The notes: a model not told the origin generated them from the sequence alone. A stretch of DNA of 64,000 nt from Flavobacterium beibuense (GCF_004151245.1 NZ_JUIW01000004.1:62001-126000), one strand, 5' to 3'. Numbered from the stretch's first letter, positions 34,534-43,448 are shown. Program-made: numbers and translations.

Positions 34534-35793
34534 ATGCTAAAACAACAAACAGATGTACTTATTATTGGTGCAGGACCTTCAGGATGTGTAGCGGCTTCAT
34601 ACTTACATAACAATAACATAAAGGTAAAAGTAGTTGAAAAGTCTAAATTTCCACGATTTGTTATTGGAGAGAGTCTTATACCTAGAGTAATGGACCATTT
34701 TGAGGAAGCAGGACTTCTTGAAAGCCTTAAAACCATGAATTTTGAAAAAAAATTTGGTGCCCGATTTATAAGAGGTGAAGAAATATGTGAATTTGATTTT
34801 AGCGAAAAATTTGGTGAAGGCTGGGACTGGACCTGGCAGGTACCTCGTGCAGATTTTGACAACACTCTGGCTCAGGAAGTAATAAACAAAGGAATTGATC
34901 TTGAATTTGAAAGCGAAGTACTTAATGTTGTTTTTAATGAAGACGGTTCCTCTATAACAACAGTAAAAAACAAAGACGGAGATATAAGTGAAATACATGC
35001 CCGTTTTATAATAGACTCCAGCGGATACGGCCGTGTGCTGCCAAGAATATTAAAACTTGACGCTCCCTCTTCCATACCGGAGAACTCATCTCTCTTTAGC
35101 CATGTAAAAGACATTAACAGGCCTGAAGGACGTGAAGGTGTTTTAATATCTTTTGACATCTTAGAAACAAAGGTGTGGCTATGGGTAATACCATTTTCTA
35201 ACGGCAACACCAGTATTGGGGTAGTTGGTCCTACTTCTTTTATAAACTCTTTGGGAGGCAGTAATGCCGAGGCTCTTAAAGCAGTAATTAACAGGTCTGA
35301 TTTTTACCGTGAACGTTTTAAAGATGTAGACTTTTTATTTGAGCCTCATAAAATTGAAAACTATTCGTGTTCTGTAACTAAATTATGTGGTCCGGGCTTT
35401 ACCTTAACAGGAAACAGTTCTGAGTTTTTAGATCCGGTATTCTCCTCAGGAGTATGTTTTGCAACCGAATCGGGGATGCTTTCGGCTAAATTATTCCTTA
35501 AGGAATTACAGGGTGAAAAAGTAGACTGGGACAAAGAATATACAGAATACATGAAATATGGTGTAAATGTATTTGCCACTTATGTAAAAGAATGGTACAC
35601 CGGAAACCTGCAAACATTGTTTTTCCATAGGCCGGAAAATCCGGATGTTAAGAAGAAAATATGCGCCGTATTGGCAGGGTATGTATGGAATAAGGAAAAT
35701 CCGTTTGTAAAAAAACATGCTCATGTAATTAAAAATATGGCTTATATGTTAGAAATGGGCAAAACAATGGATGAGGAATCTTACGATAATTAA
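34534..35793 (+). CDS. FAD-dependent halogenase-like oxidoreductase
   Basis: I chose the ATG at 34534, just before the FAD-binding GAGPSG motif (residues 12-17); the frame opens earlier only at a TTG at 34462. The 419-residue protein carries both signature motifs linked to flavin-dependent halogenases: WLWVIP (W215-x-W217-x-I219-P220) and F298-x-x-P301-x-x-S304-x-G306. A GESLIP segment follows the second strand. The halogenation Lys cannot be placed surely by eye, although KKFG at about 72 is a candidate. It may chlorinate or hydroxylate the aryl head group or the resorcinol. It is divergent from the pigment operon, with 130 bases between. Confidence 0.85.
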   Translation: MLKQQTDVLIIGAGPSGCVAASYLHNNNIKVKVVEKSKFPRFVIGESLIPRVMDHFEEAGLLESLKTMNFEKKFGARFIRGEEICEFDFSEKFGEGWDWTWQVPRADFDNTLAQEVINKGIDLEFESEVLNVVFNEDGSSITTVKNKDGDISEIHARFIIDSSGYGRVLPRILKLDAPSSIPENSSLFSHVKDINRPEGREGVLISFDILETKVWLWVIPFSNGNTSIGVVGPTSFINSLGGSNAEALKAVINRSDFYRERFKDVDFLFEPHKIENYSCSVTKLCGPGFTLTGNSSEFLDPVFSSGVCFATESGMLSAKLFLKELQGEKVDWDKEYTEYMKYGVNVFATYVKEWYTGNLQTLFFHRPENPDVKKKICAVLAGYVWNKENPFVKKHAHVIKNMAYMLEMGKTMDEESYDN

Positions 35794-35814
35794 AATTTAA
35801 ATTTTTATACATAA

Positions 35815-35846
35815 AAAAAAGCGCCTTCAATGAGGCGCTTTTTTTT
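35815..35846. terminator. Bidirectional intrinsic terminator after halogenase-like gene
   Basis: A GCGCCT (35821-35826) / AGGCGC (35833-35838) stem is extended by A8 on the left pairing with T8 on the right. It serves the convergent gene ends at 35793 and 35862. Confidence 0.85.
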
Positions 35847-35861
35847 ATTTTCCAGTAAAAA

Positions 35862-36467
35862 TTACTTTGTTTTTTTAAGCATCATTTTACCCAGTGATTT
35901 TGCTGTTTTAGCAAAACCTTCACCTATCCTGCTTTCGTTACTAAAGTTACTTCCCCACTGATCGCCCGGAGCCTCATCACTCTGGATTTCAAGCAGAACA
36001 TTAGTTTTATTTGCAGTCTCTACAAAACGTAACACTGTGCTAACCTTTGCAGGTTTTTTCATCATGGCTACGTCCCATCCCGGGTAAATCCATACCACAT
36101 CTACAATAAGAGTATACTTTGCACTCGTTAAGCCTTCTTCTACAGTTACATTTTTCTCGTTACCATATACTTTATTAAGAAGCTCCATGAATTTAGGATT
36201 CCATATCATTTGCGGACTTGCTTCCCATTTCTTTTTCCAGGCATTACCGTTACCTTTACTTTTTTCGTTAAGGTCTTTTACCCTTTCTTCAACATACTGC
36301 TCGTTAGTAAGGTTATCTTTCATTAACTTAAGGTCAGAGTAATTAAACTCTACGTTAAGTTCTTTCTCTCCTTTTAAGAACTTAAAGTCTCCTTTTTTAA
36401 CGTCCATATCTTGTGCAATACCTGCAAAAGATACCAGCATTAATGCTAATAGTGCTATTTTTTTCAT
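35862..36467 (-). CDS. Exported protein of unknown function
   Basis: The 201-residue protein has a signal peptide (about 1-18, ending GIAQ). The mature part is mixed alpha/beta, with a helical, charged middle (EQYVEERVKDLNEKSK) and strands such as YTLIVDVVWIYPG and VSTVLRFVE. I recognise no family motif. It is flanked by terminators on both sides and has its own possible promoter, so it is probably a single-gene unit unrelated to the pigment operon. A Bacteroidota-specific periplasmic protein is the most that can be said. Confidence 0.75.
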   Translation of the reverse strand: MKKIALLALMLVSFAGIAQDMDVKKGDFKFLKGEKELNVEFNYSDLKLMKDNLTNEQYVEERVKDLNEKSKGNGNAWKKKWEASPQMIWNPKFMELLNKVYGNEKNVTVEEGLTSAKYTLIVDVVWIYPGWDVAMMKKPAKVSTVLRFVETANKTNVLLEIQSDEAPGDQWGSNFSNESRIGEGFAKTAKSLGKMMLKKTK

Positions 36468-36491
36468 GATTTAAATTGGTTAATTGAAAGC

Positions 36492-36499
36492 CAAAAATA
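36492..36499 (-). promoter_or_regulatory. Possible promoter -7 element
   Basis: On the minus strand the bases read TATTTTTG, a perfect match to the Bacteroidota -7 consensus TAnnTTTG, 25 bases upstream of the ATG at 36467. A TTG lies farther upstream at a wider spacing than normal (about 24), so the -33 part is weak. Confidence 0.4.
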
Positions 36500-36564
36500 T
36501 AAAAATATTTCACTTAGCTGTACCAACTATTACTAAATAATTAAAAATACCGCATGTATATTAC

Positions 36565-36592
36565 AAAAAAAAGCCTGCTTTCGCAGGCTTTC
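36565..36592 (-). terminator. Intrinsic terminator after the 36595-38217 gene
   Basis: A perfect stem AAGCCTGC (36571-36578) / GCAGGCTT (36583-36590) with a four-base loop, followed on the minus strand by a run of eight T. Confidence 0.85.
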
Positions 36593-36594
36593 CG

Positions 36595-38217
36595 TTAGTT
36601 AATGTGAACCTTTATCATCACATCTTCTTTTTCCTTTTTATATACCTCTACGGCAAAATAGCCTTCAGCCACTTCAACAATCCTAGCTATTCCAAACTGA
36701 TAAACAGGCATTCCTTCTACATCCTGTAAATTAAACACAGGACTGTTTACATAACTCCCATCTGTATCATTAATCTTAAAGGAAGTAAAATAACCGTCAC
36801 GACCATCAAAGTATTCTTCAGGAGACTGATCCTTTGAAAGGTTATGATTTTTTATATCATCAAGGAAAAACACATAGTGATAATTCCCTACATTAATATA
36901 TTTAAACGATAAACCTCCTTTGTATTGTAGGCCAACCTGTCTTTTAGGGAGCTTTTTCATCCAGGATAAATTACCCTGTGCATCTATTTTAGTAACTAAT
37001 ATATCTCTGAAATTCGTTGTGTAAGTATTTTCTAAAGGTTTATCTGGTGTAGGTGAAAAGACTGACCCTATAGAAAAGTGCTCTATAAAAAGTACCATGC
37101 TTCCGTCTTCATTAGTTACAAGATCCCTATACCACAACCATAGCATATCGACATTAGGATCATCTCCTTTATCAATTTCTTTCCTTTCCTTTTCACTTAA
37201 ATAAGACTTAACTATCTGTGTAGGGATTTCATGAGTAAATATATTATACTGCCCTCCTTCTTTATGTATTTTTATAACAGCAATACCATCTGCATCATAT
37301 TCGTCAGTATTATTATAAAAACCTGTACAAACAATGTTACCCTCTTTATCTTCAAAAAGTTTTTTGGCGAAGACAAAATTGTCTTTGATCTCAATTTTTG
37401 TAATATTAATTTCTGTTGAACCCGCCGGAATCTTAAAAAGTTCAAGATGATAATTGACTGACTTATCTTTTTTACTCATTTCTTCCCTATCGTCATGATA
37501 GACGTTTGCCATCATGTAAGTGTTAGCCTCTGCATCTATGGCATAATCACTTATGCCCATTCTCCTTCTGGTATACGGCATTTTAACTTCTTGCTGAGAT
37601 GTCACATTGGCATTTTCATCCATAAGACACACTCCAATAATATTCCAGCTTTTTGTGTCCCGCTTTTTCTTAGGCTTTTTTGTGTAGTGGATTAAAATTT
37701 TATTTCCTTCTTTTGAAGTAACAAAATTAAATTTTGCTGCCCCGTCTGGCAATATATAAAATGCACCCATTGCACTTCCTGTTACTTTGCCTTCTACTTT
37801 TAGCACAAGTGTATTTTTGCCAATAAATTCTCCTTTATCAAAATCTATTTCTCTTGAAAAAAGCTGCTCTACACGACCATCCCATAAGGAATAGAATAAA
37901 TAGTACCTGTTACCAATTTCCATAAGCTTTTCCAACTGCACATCTTTAGGAAAAAGTTTTGCCACCTCATAGCGTTTTTTTGACCTAAAAACTATTTTCT
38001 CTCCTTTACTATCAAACTTTTGGATAAAAATTTCCTTTCTTTTTATTTTAAATGTAAGTATTTGGTCATTTTTTGAAAAATAGAATTTTTCAAAACCATC
38101 ACAAACTTCATAAGTGTCACTAACAGTATAGCTATAATCTGCAGAAAGTTCTTTTTGAGCCATAGTTATCCAGGCATTTAGTAATAATGCAAGGAGCATA
38201 AGATGTTTTTTCATCAT
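36595..38217 (-). CDS. Large exported protein of unknown function
   Basis: I set the start at the ATG at 38217 (a second follows at 38214), which begins a signal peptide (MMKKHLMLL, ending TMAQ); the frame also opens at a TTG at 38247. The mature part is about 520 residues, rich in beta strands and Lys/Asp, with repeated short segments such as YHYVFFLDD and GSMVLFIEHF that look like blades of a propeller. No enzyme motif was found. It has its own promoter element and terminator. Confidence 0.75.
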   Translation of the reverse strand: MMKKHLMLLALLLNAWITMAQKELSADYSYTVSDTYEVCDGFEKFYFSKNDQILTFKIKRKEIFIQKFDSKGEKIVFRSKKRYEVAKLFPKDVQLEKLMEIGNRYYLFYSLWDGRVEQLFSREIDFDKGEFIGKNTLVLKVEGKVTGSAMGAFYILPDGAAKFNFVTSKEGNKILIHYTKKPKKKRDTKSWNIIGVCLMDENANVTSQQEVKMPYTRRRMGISDYAIDAEANTYMMANVYHDDREEMSKKDKSVNYHLELFKIPAGSTEINITKIEIKDNFVFAKKLFEDKEGNIVCTGFYNNTDEYDADGIAVIKIHKEGGQYNIFTHEIPTQIVKSYLSEKERKEIDKGDDPNVDMLWLWYRDLVTNEDGSMVLFIEHFSIGSVFSPTPDKPLENTYTTNFRDILVTKIDAQGNLSWMKKLPKRQVGLQYKGGLSFKYINVGNYHYVFFLDDIKNHNLSKDQSPEEYFDGRDGYFTSFKINDTDGSYVNSPVFNLQDVEGMPVYQFGIARIVEVAEGYFAVEVYKKEKEDVMIKVHIN

Positions 38218-38252
38218 TAAATTAAGGTTGGTTAAAAACGACCGCAATTTTA

Positions 38253-38260
38253 CAAAGATA
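38253..38260 (-). promoter_or_regulatory. Probable promoter -7 element of the 38217 gene
   Basis: Minus-strand TATCTTTG matches TAnnTTTG exactly, 36 bases before the chosen ATG at 38217. No clear TTG is found at the usual distance upstream, only an AT-rich region. Confidence 0.5.
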
Positions 38261-38324
38261 TTTTAGTTTTTTTAACATTTTTTTGTAGTCTTTTACCTCA
38301 TCTGGACATGTAAAATATTAAAAC

Positions 38325-38357
38325 AAAAAACCCGCTTATTTACATAAGCGGGTTTTG
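38325..38357 (-). terminator. Intrinsic terminator after tRNA-Arg
   Basis: A 9-bp stem CCCGCTTAT (38331-38339) / ATAAGCGGG (38344-38352), just downstream of the tRNA-Arg 3' end and followed on the minus strand by a T-rich run. Confidence 0.8.
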
Positions 38358-38429
38358 TAGCCTCGACAGGAATCGAACCTGTATCAAAAGTTTAGGAAAC
38401 TCCCATTCTATCCGTTGAACTACGAGGCC
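38358..38429 (-). tRNA. tRNA-Arg (anticodon CCU)
   Basis: The minus strand folds as a full cloverleaf. The acceptor is GGCCTCG with CGAGGCT, the D stem GTTC/GAAT, the anticodon stem GGAGT/ACTTT with loop TTCCTAA (anticodon CCT, reading AGG), and the T arm ACAGG-TTCGATT-CCTGT. The discriminator base is A and CCA is not encoded. It is probably cotranscribed with tRNA-Asn, although a hairpin lies between them. Confidence 0.93.
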
Positions 38430-38463
38430 GGTATTTTAATAATGAAATGTATCAAAAACAAAA

Positions 38464-38488
38464 AAGCCAGTCATTAAGACTGGCCTTT
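38464..38488 (-). terminator. Hairpin between tRNA-Asn and tRNA-Arg, likely terminator
   Basis: GCCAGTC (38466-38472) pairs with GACTGGC (38478-38484) and is followed on the minus strand by a T run. It may end the tRNA-Asn transcript or attenuate read-through to tRNA-Arg. Confidence 0.7.
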
Positions 38489-38492
38489 GTAG

Positions 38493-38566
38493 CTCCCCCT
38501 CTTGGGCTCGAACCAAGGACCCTCTGATTAACAGTCAGATGCTCTAACCAACTGAGCTAAGGAGGA
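38493..38566 (-). tRNA. tRNA-Asn (anticodon GUU)
   Basis: The minus strand gives a 74-base cloverleaf. The acceptor is TCCTCCT with AGGGGGA (one G-U pair), the D arm contains AGCTCAGTTGGTTAGAGC, the anticodon stem and loop are CTGACTGTTAATCAG (anticodon GTT, reading AAC/AAU), and the T arm has GGTTCGAGCC. The discriminator is G and CCA is not encoded. A consensus promoter lies about 100 bases upstream. Confidence 0.95.
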
Positions 38567-38669
38567 AACTGTATATTTTAAAAGTAACTGCTGTTTATTT
38601 TGTTTTCCCAGCTATACTTAATGTTTCTAAGAACTTGTGTTTGCTAATATTGTTGCCTTTATTGCGGTG

Positions 38670-38699
38670 CAAATATATAACCATTTTTAATTTTCGCAA
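38670..38699 (-). promoter_or_regulatory. Consensus Bacteroidota promoter for the tRNA pair
   Basis: On the minus strand a TTTG -33 element (TTG at 38699-38697) is followed after exactly 19 bases by TATATTTG (38677-38670), a perfect TAnnTTTG -7 element. The predicted start is near 38663, about 97 bases before tRNA-Asn. It is the cleanest promoter in the window. The rest of the gap 38567-38728 shows nothing else. Confidence 0.8.
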
Positions 38700-38728
38700 A
38701 AAAATTCAAGAAAAAAATTTGAAAAATT

Positions 38729-40078
38729 TTACTTGCCTGTAATTATCTTAAAAATATCATTCCCATTCACGAGTAACACTAATGTTATAAGTAAAACAAA
38801 GCCAGTTATTTGAGCATATTCCATGAATTTATCCCCCGGTTTTCTGCCTGTAATCATTTCAAACAATAAAAACATTACATGACCACCATCAAGAGCCGGA
38901 ATAGGCAATAAATTCATCACACCAAGCATAATTGATAATATTGCGGTAATGTTCCAAAACGCTTCCCAACTCCATGTGTTAGGAAAAATATCAAAAATGG
39001 CATAAAAACCACCTACCTCTTTATAAGCTCCTGTTTTAGGTGTAAAAATTACCTTAAGCTGCTTTCCGTAACCTACAAGCTTATCATAACCTTTTTCTGT
39101 ACCTACAGAGAAAGACTCAAAGAAGCCATACTTTTCACGACGCACTTCATACAGCTTTAACTCTTCAATATTACTTAAAGGAAGCCTTAATGCCTGGGTT
39201 ATTTCAAATTTACCGTCTTTATCTATTTTGAGCTGTACAGGAACCTCTTTTTTATCTCTTAAAACTACAGCATTAACTGTTTGCCCTTTTAGGTTTTGGG
39301 CAGCAGCTATTACCTCATCGGCATATTTTACCTTATTGCCGTTAAAGTTCACTACTATATCTTTAGGCTTAACATTTTCATGATTTATAGAGCCTTCTTC
39401 TGTTGCTATCACTACAAATGGCACCCTAAGTTCCGCAATAGATGATTTTTTGCCACTTTCACTAAGCTGCCCTATAAAATCAATCGGCAAGCTAATTTCC
39501 TGCTCTTTACCATCGCGCTCTACAAGAACTTTCTTCGCTACAAACAGCTTTTCGTTTACCGAGTAAAAATTATCTACCTTCTCGCCGTCTACAGATATTA
39601 TTTTATCTCCGGTCTTTAGGCCTATTTCCTCCATAGTAGGATTAGCTATCCATATACCATCCTTAACAGCACTGTTAGGGATATAGTTTTCACCATAGTA
39701 AAATGCAATACCTATGTAGATAACAAAAGCCAGTATAAAGTTTACGGTAACACCGCCTAGCATTATAATTAATCGCTGCCATGCCGGTTTAGAACGAAAC
39801 TCCCACGGCTTTGGCTCTTCGGCCATTTGCTCCTTGTCCATACTCTCGTCTATCATACCGGCAATTTTTACATACCCCCCAAGAGGCAGCCAGCCAATAC
39901 CATAAACGGTTTCACCTATTTTCTTTTTAAAAAGTGAGTATTTTATATCAAAGAAAAGATAGAACTTTTCAACTTTGGTCTTAAATAACTTAGCCGGTAT
40001 AAAGTGCCCCAGCTCATGCAGCACGATCAATAAAGATAAACTCAATAAAAACTGAGAGAGTTTTATTACTACTTCCAT
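38729..40078 (-). CDS. rseP: RIP metalloprotease RseP (site-2 protease)
   Basis: The 449-residue inner-membrane protease has the zinc motif HELGH at 21-25 in the first helix, a PDZ region about 145-205 (LKTGDKIISVDGEKV) with a second one following, and a C-terminal LDGGH motif in the last helices. RseP cuts the membrane helix of anti-sigma factors in envelope stress and removes signal-peptide remnants. The length is normal for the family. It is a single-gene unit with a possible promoter just upstream, and the tRNA promoter begins right after its stop. Confidence 0.95.
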   Translation of the reverse strand: MEVVIKLSQFLLSLSLLIVLHELGHFIPAKLFKTKVEKFYLFFDIKYSLFKKKIGETVYGIGWLPLGGYVKIAGMIDESMDKEQMAEEPKPWEFRSKPAWQRLIIMLGGVTVNFILAFVIYIGIAFYYGENYIPNSAVKDGIWIANPTMEEIGLKTGDKIISVDGEKVDNFYSVNEKLFVAKKVLVERDGKEQEISLPIDFIGQLSESGKKSSIAELRVPFVVIATEEGSINHENVKPKDIVVNFNGNKVKYADEVIAAAQNLKGQTVNAVVLRDKKEVPVQLKIDKDGKFEITQALRLPLSNIEELKLYEVRREKYGFFESFSVGTEKGYDKLVGYGKQLKVIFTPKTGAYKEVGGFYAIFDIFPNTWSWEAFWNITAILSIMLGVMNLLPIPALDGGHVMFLLFEMITGRKPGDKFMEYAQITGFVLLITLVLLVNGNDIFKIITGK

Positions 40079-40103
40079 TTGTCAATTTTACTCTGTTAAC
40101 GCA

Positions 40104-40111
40104 CAAAAATA
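40104..40111 (-). promoter_or_regulatory. Possible rseP promoter -7 element
   Basis: Minus-strand TATTTTTG, a perfect TAnnTTTG match, 26 bases upstream of the rseP ATG. No TTG is seen at the right spacing. Confidence 0.45.
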
Positions 40112-40196
40112 GCATTTTCTGATTACTATCGGACATTTAATTTCAAACGTTATCCTATTTAAATGTTTGTTAATAATAGCCCTACACGTTTTAACT

Positions 40197-40225
40197 TTGC
40201 TTTTTGTAAGGTAACTTTACGTTTT
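40197..40225 (+). promoter_or_regulatory. Possible promoter of the oxidoreductase operon
   Basis: TTG at 40197-40199, an 18-base spacer, then TACGTTTT (40218-40225), seven of eight bases of TAnnTTTG. It would give a leader of about 70 bases before the ATG at 40304. Confidence 0.35.
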
Positions 40226-40303
40226 GTAAAATCTGTTAATTGGATTTTACCATCAAAAGCATCTGTTTTTTGATTACTTCTTTTAACCTCAAAAAGTAAG
40301 ATT

Positions 40304-41380
40304 ATGGCTTCAAAATTGTTTTCATTACTTCAAATAAAAAGTATAATTCTTAAAAACCGTATTGTAATATCCCCTATGTGCCAGTATTCGGCCGAAGACG
40401 GTTTTGCCAATCATTGGCACCTGGTGCATTTAGGCGCACGGGCCATTGGCGGTGCGGGACTTATTATACAGGAAGCAACCGCCGTTTCTCCCGAAGGGCG
40501 CATAACTCCCGAAGATTTGGGCATATGGAAAGATGAACACATCGAGAAATATAAAGAGATAACTGCTTTTATAATGCAGGAAAATGCTATTCCCGGCATT
40601 CAGCTGGCGCATGCCGGCAGAAAGGCAAGCACATCGGCCCCATGGCAGGAAAGACGCAAGCTTACCGAAGCCGAAAACGGATGGCAAACGGTAGCTCCAA
40701 GTGCCATACCTTATTATGACAACGATACGCACCCACCAAGGGAAATGAGCACAGCTGATATTAAAAAGGTAATTGCCGATTTTAAGGCTGCCACCAAAAG
40801 GGCTCACGAGGCCTGCTATAAAGTATTGGAAATACATGCAGCTCATGGCTACCTTATCCATCAGTTCCTATCGCCGCTATGCAATAAGCGTACTGATGAA
40901 TATGGGGGAAGTTTTGAAAACCGTACCCGATTGCTGATCGAAATACTGGAGGCCGTTAAATCGGAATGGCCTAATGACCTGCCTTTATTTGTACGTATTT
41001 CAGGTACCGACTGGGCTGCCGGAGGTTGGGAGATAGACGATTCTGTTAAACTGGCAAAACTGCTGAAAGAAAAAGGGGTGGATGTAATTGACTGTTCGTC
41101 CGGCGGGGCTGTGCATTTCCAAAACATTCCTACAGCACCTAACTATCAGGTTCCCATAAGCGAACGCATTAAAAAAGAAACAGGTATACACACCGGAGCT
41201 GTCGGACTAATTACCGAAGCACATCAGGCAGAAGAAATATTGGAAAAAAATCAGGCCGATTTGGTGTTTTTTGCCCGTGAATCGCTTCGTGATCCTAATC
41301 TTGCACTTAACTTTGCACACGAACTTAAAGCCAATGTTATTTGGCCTAAACAATATGAAAGGGCACAGCTCGAAGACTAA
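40304..41380 (+). CDS. Old Yellow Enzyme, YqjM-like NADH:flavin oxidoreductase
   Basis: The 358-residue TIM-barrel flavoprotein begins with the FMN site SPMCQYS, whose Cys is typical of YqjM-type (class III) enzymes. GIQLAHAGRKAS and HAAHGYL hold the substrate-binding His residues, and RTDEYGGSFENR is a family signature. Such enzymes reduce activated C=C bonds in enals, enones or nitro compounds at NAD(P)H expense. It is the first gene of a six-gene plus-strand run of oxidoreductases and a transporter. The physiological substrate is not known. Confidence 0.93.
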   Translation: MASKLFSLLQIKSIILKNRIVISPMCQYSAEDGFANHWHLVHLGARAIGGAGLIIQEATAVSPEGRITPEDLGIWKDEHIEKYKEITAFIMQENAIPGIQLAHAGRKASTSAPWQERRKLTEAENGWQTVAPSAIPYYDNDTHPPREMSTADIKKVIADFKAATKRAHEACYKVLEIHAAHGYLIHQFLSPLCNKRTDEYGGSFENRTRLLIEILEAVKSEWPNDLPLFVRISGTDWAAGGWEIDDSVKLAKLLKEKGVDVIDCSSGGAVHFQNIPTAPNYQVPISERIKKETGIHTGAVGLITEAHQAEEILEKNQADLVFFARESLRDPNLALNFAHELKANVIWPKQYERAQLED

Positions 41381-41444
41381 TCCGCAATGGTCTTCAGGCT
41401 GTCTGTGCTTTCTCTGTAATTAACCGCAACATCTGTTAATAATT

Positions 41445-42488
41445 ATGAAGAAACTAAAAACAGCCCTGCTTTCCTATGGCATGTCCGGCAAAGTGTTTCA
41501 TGCACCCTTTTTAGAGCTGCATCCGCGCTTTGAGCTAACCGGTTCCTGGGAACGCAGCAAAAAACTTATACAGCAGGATTATCCCGAAGTAAAAAGCTAT
41601 GGTTCACTCGAAGAGCTTTTAAATGATGATGTAGATGTGGTTATAGTTAATACTCCGGTTGAAACACATTATGAATATGCCAAAAAAGTACTTGAAGCAG
41701 GTAAACATGCCCTGGTAGAGAAAGCTTTTACCACCACAACCGCAGAGGCCGAAGAACTTCGTGACCTTGCCAAACAAAAAGGGCTGAAACTTTCGGTATA
41801 TCAAAACCGCCGTTGGGACAGCGATTTTAAAACCGTTAAGGAAGTTATAGACGAAAAACTGCTGGGCGATGTTGTTGAAGCAGAGTTTAGGTTTGACCGA
41901 TACAACCCTAACCTTAGCCCCAAAACACATAAGGAAACCGCTAATGCAGGAGCAGGAGTTTTAAAGGACCTTGGCTCTCACCTTATTGATCAGGCAATAC
42001 ATCTCTTTGGATTACCCGATGCGGTTTTTGCCGATTTAAGGATTACCCGAAAAAATTCACTTGTAGACGACCTGATGGATATACTCTTGTATTATCCGGA
42101 TAAGAGAGTAGGGCTTAGGGCAGGTTTCTTTTTTAGGGAAGCTGTACCTGCTTATGCCGTTCACGGTACTAAAGGATCTTTCCTTAAAAGCCGTGGCGAC
42201 ATTCAGGAAGACGAACTTAAAACCGGAAAAAAACCTACTCTTGAAGGTTGGGGAATAGAACCGGAAGATAAGGCCGGGATACTGCATACCGAGAAACATG
42301 GTGAAGTATACCGCGGGCATATCCCTACGCGCCCGGGCAATTACTACGGCCTTTTTGATGCATTATACCATTCTATTACCGAAGATAAGCCGGAACCTGT
42401 TCCTGCAGAAGACGGCGTTAAGGTAATGAAGGTTATAGATGCTGCTATACAAAGCAGCAAAGAGAAAAAAGTTATTCAACTAAAATAA
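41445..42488 (+). CDS. Gfo/Idh/MocA family oxidoreductase
   Basis: The 347-residue protein has an N-terminal Rossmann domain starting LSYGMSGKVFHAPFL, a VIVNTPVETHYEYA strand, and the family motif EKAFTTTTAEAEEL in place of EKPxA. The C-terminal beta-sheet domain has GAGVLKDLGSHLIDQ with a catalytic-type His. It is like the YdgJ/YvaA branch (scyllo-inositol or sugar dehydrogenases). It lies 6 bases from the next aldo/keto reductase gene, so they share a transcript. Confidence 0.92.
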   Translation: MKKLKTALLSYGMSGKVFHAPFLELHPRFELTGSWERSKKLIQQDYPEVKSYGSLEELLNDDVDVVIVNTPVETHYEYAKKVLEAGKHALVEKAFTTTTAEAEELRDLAKQKGLKLSVYQNRRWDSDFKTVKEVIDEKLLGDVVEAEFRFDRYNPNLSPKTHKETANAGAGVLKDLGSHLIDQAIHLFGLPDAVFADLRITRKNSLVDDLMDILLYYPDKRVGLRAGFFFREAVPAYAVHGTKGSFLKSRGDIQEDELKTGKKPTLEGWGIEPEDKAGILHTEKHGEVYRGHIPTRPGNYYGLFDALYHSITEDKPEPVPAEDGVKVMKVIDAAIQSSKEKKVIQLK

Positions 42489-42494
42489 ACTATC

Positions 42495-43448
42495 ATGCAA
42501 AAACGTCAATTAGGAAAGTCTGATCTTCAGGTTTTCCCTATAACCTTTGGGGGAAATGTGTTTGGCTGGACGATAGATGAAAAAACCTCTTTTGAAATAC
42601 TGGATGCCTTTACAGGTGCCGGTTTTAATTTTATAGACACTGCAGATATATACTCACGTTGGGCTCCCGGTAATAACGGAGGGGAATCGGAAACCGTTAT
42701 AGGCAACTGGCTAAAAAAGAATAATAATCGTGACAAGGTTATTATAGCTACTAAAGTAGGTGGCGATATGGGAAGCGGCAAACGTAACCTTTCCAAAAAG
42801 TACATCCTTAAGGCTGCCGAAGATTCCCTTAAAAGACTACAGACAGGATATATCGACTTATACCAAACCCACTGGGATGACGAAACCACCCCTATTGAGG
42901 AAACTCTTGAAGCTTATGACCAACTGATAAAAGAAGGCAAGGTTCGTTACATTGGCGCTTCTAACCTTTCTACCGAAAGGCTTCAGGCATCCATGCGTAT
43001 TTCCTTTGAGCAGAAACTACCTTCTTATGTTACCTTTCAGCCGCATTATAACCTTTATGAAAGAGAGCCTTTTGAAGCCAGCCTTGAAGAGGTTTGTCTG
43101 GAACATAATTTAGGGGTTATAAGCTACTTTTCACTGGCAAGTGGTTTCCTTACCGGAAAATACCGTAGTGAAGCCGACCTGAGTAAAAGCCAGCGTGGTG
43201 GTGGAGTAGCAAAATATCTTGATGCAAGGGGAATGAAAATACTTGATACTCTGGACAAGATAGCTGCTGAACTTAACACTTCTCCGGCTACAGTTGCACT
43301 GGCATGGCTTATTCATCGTCCTTCGGTTACGGCACCTATAGTAAGCGCAACCAACCTTAAACAACTGGACAGCATTATAAAAGCTCCCGATCTGGCTATT
43401 ACTAAAGAACAGTTAGATTATCTTACCCAAGTAAGTGCGTGGCATTAA
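42495..43448 (+). CDS. Aldo/keto reductase 1
   Basis: The 317-residue AKR barrel shows DTADIYSRW with catalytic Asp and Tyr, ATKVGG with the Lys, YQTHWDD with the His, and a C-terminal cofactor segment ending ATNLKQLDS. The length is typical. It has the NNGGESE insert found in the YajO/YghZ-like branch. It probably reduces an aldehyde or ketone with NADPH. It is part of the six-gene run and differs clearly from the second AKR at 45779. Confidence 0.93.
   Translation: MQKRQLGKSDLQVFPITFGGNVFGWTIDEKTSFEILDAFTGAGFNFIDTADIYSRWAPGNNGGESETVIGNWLKKNNNRDKVIIATKVGGDMGSGKRNLSKKYILKAAEDSLKRLQTGYIDLYQTHWDDETTPIEETLEAYDQLIKEGKVRYIGASNLSTERLQASMRISFEQKLPSYVTFQPHYNLYEREPFEASLEEVCLEHNLGVISYFSLASGFLTGKYRSEADLSKSQRGGGVAKYLDARGMKILDTLDKIAAELNTSPATVALAWLIHRPSVTAPIVSATNLKQLDSIIKAPDLAITKEQLDYLTQVSAWH

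Noticed and set aside
2634..35793. Pigment cluster as an entirely new biosynthetic system
   Set aside because: DarA, DarB, TAL, AMP ligase, LolA, MMPL and KS-CLF parts all match the known flexirubin/aryl polyene type; only single parts look new.
38325..38570. tRNA-flanked integration site or genomic island
   Set aside because: Next to the tRNAs I saw no integrase and no repeat of a tRNA 3' end, and the flanking genes look native.
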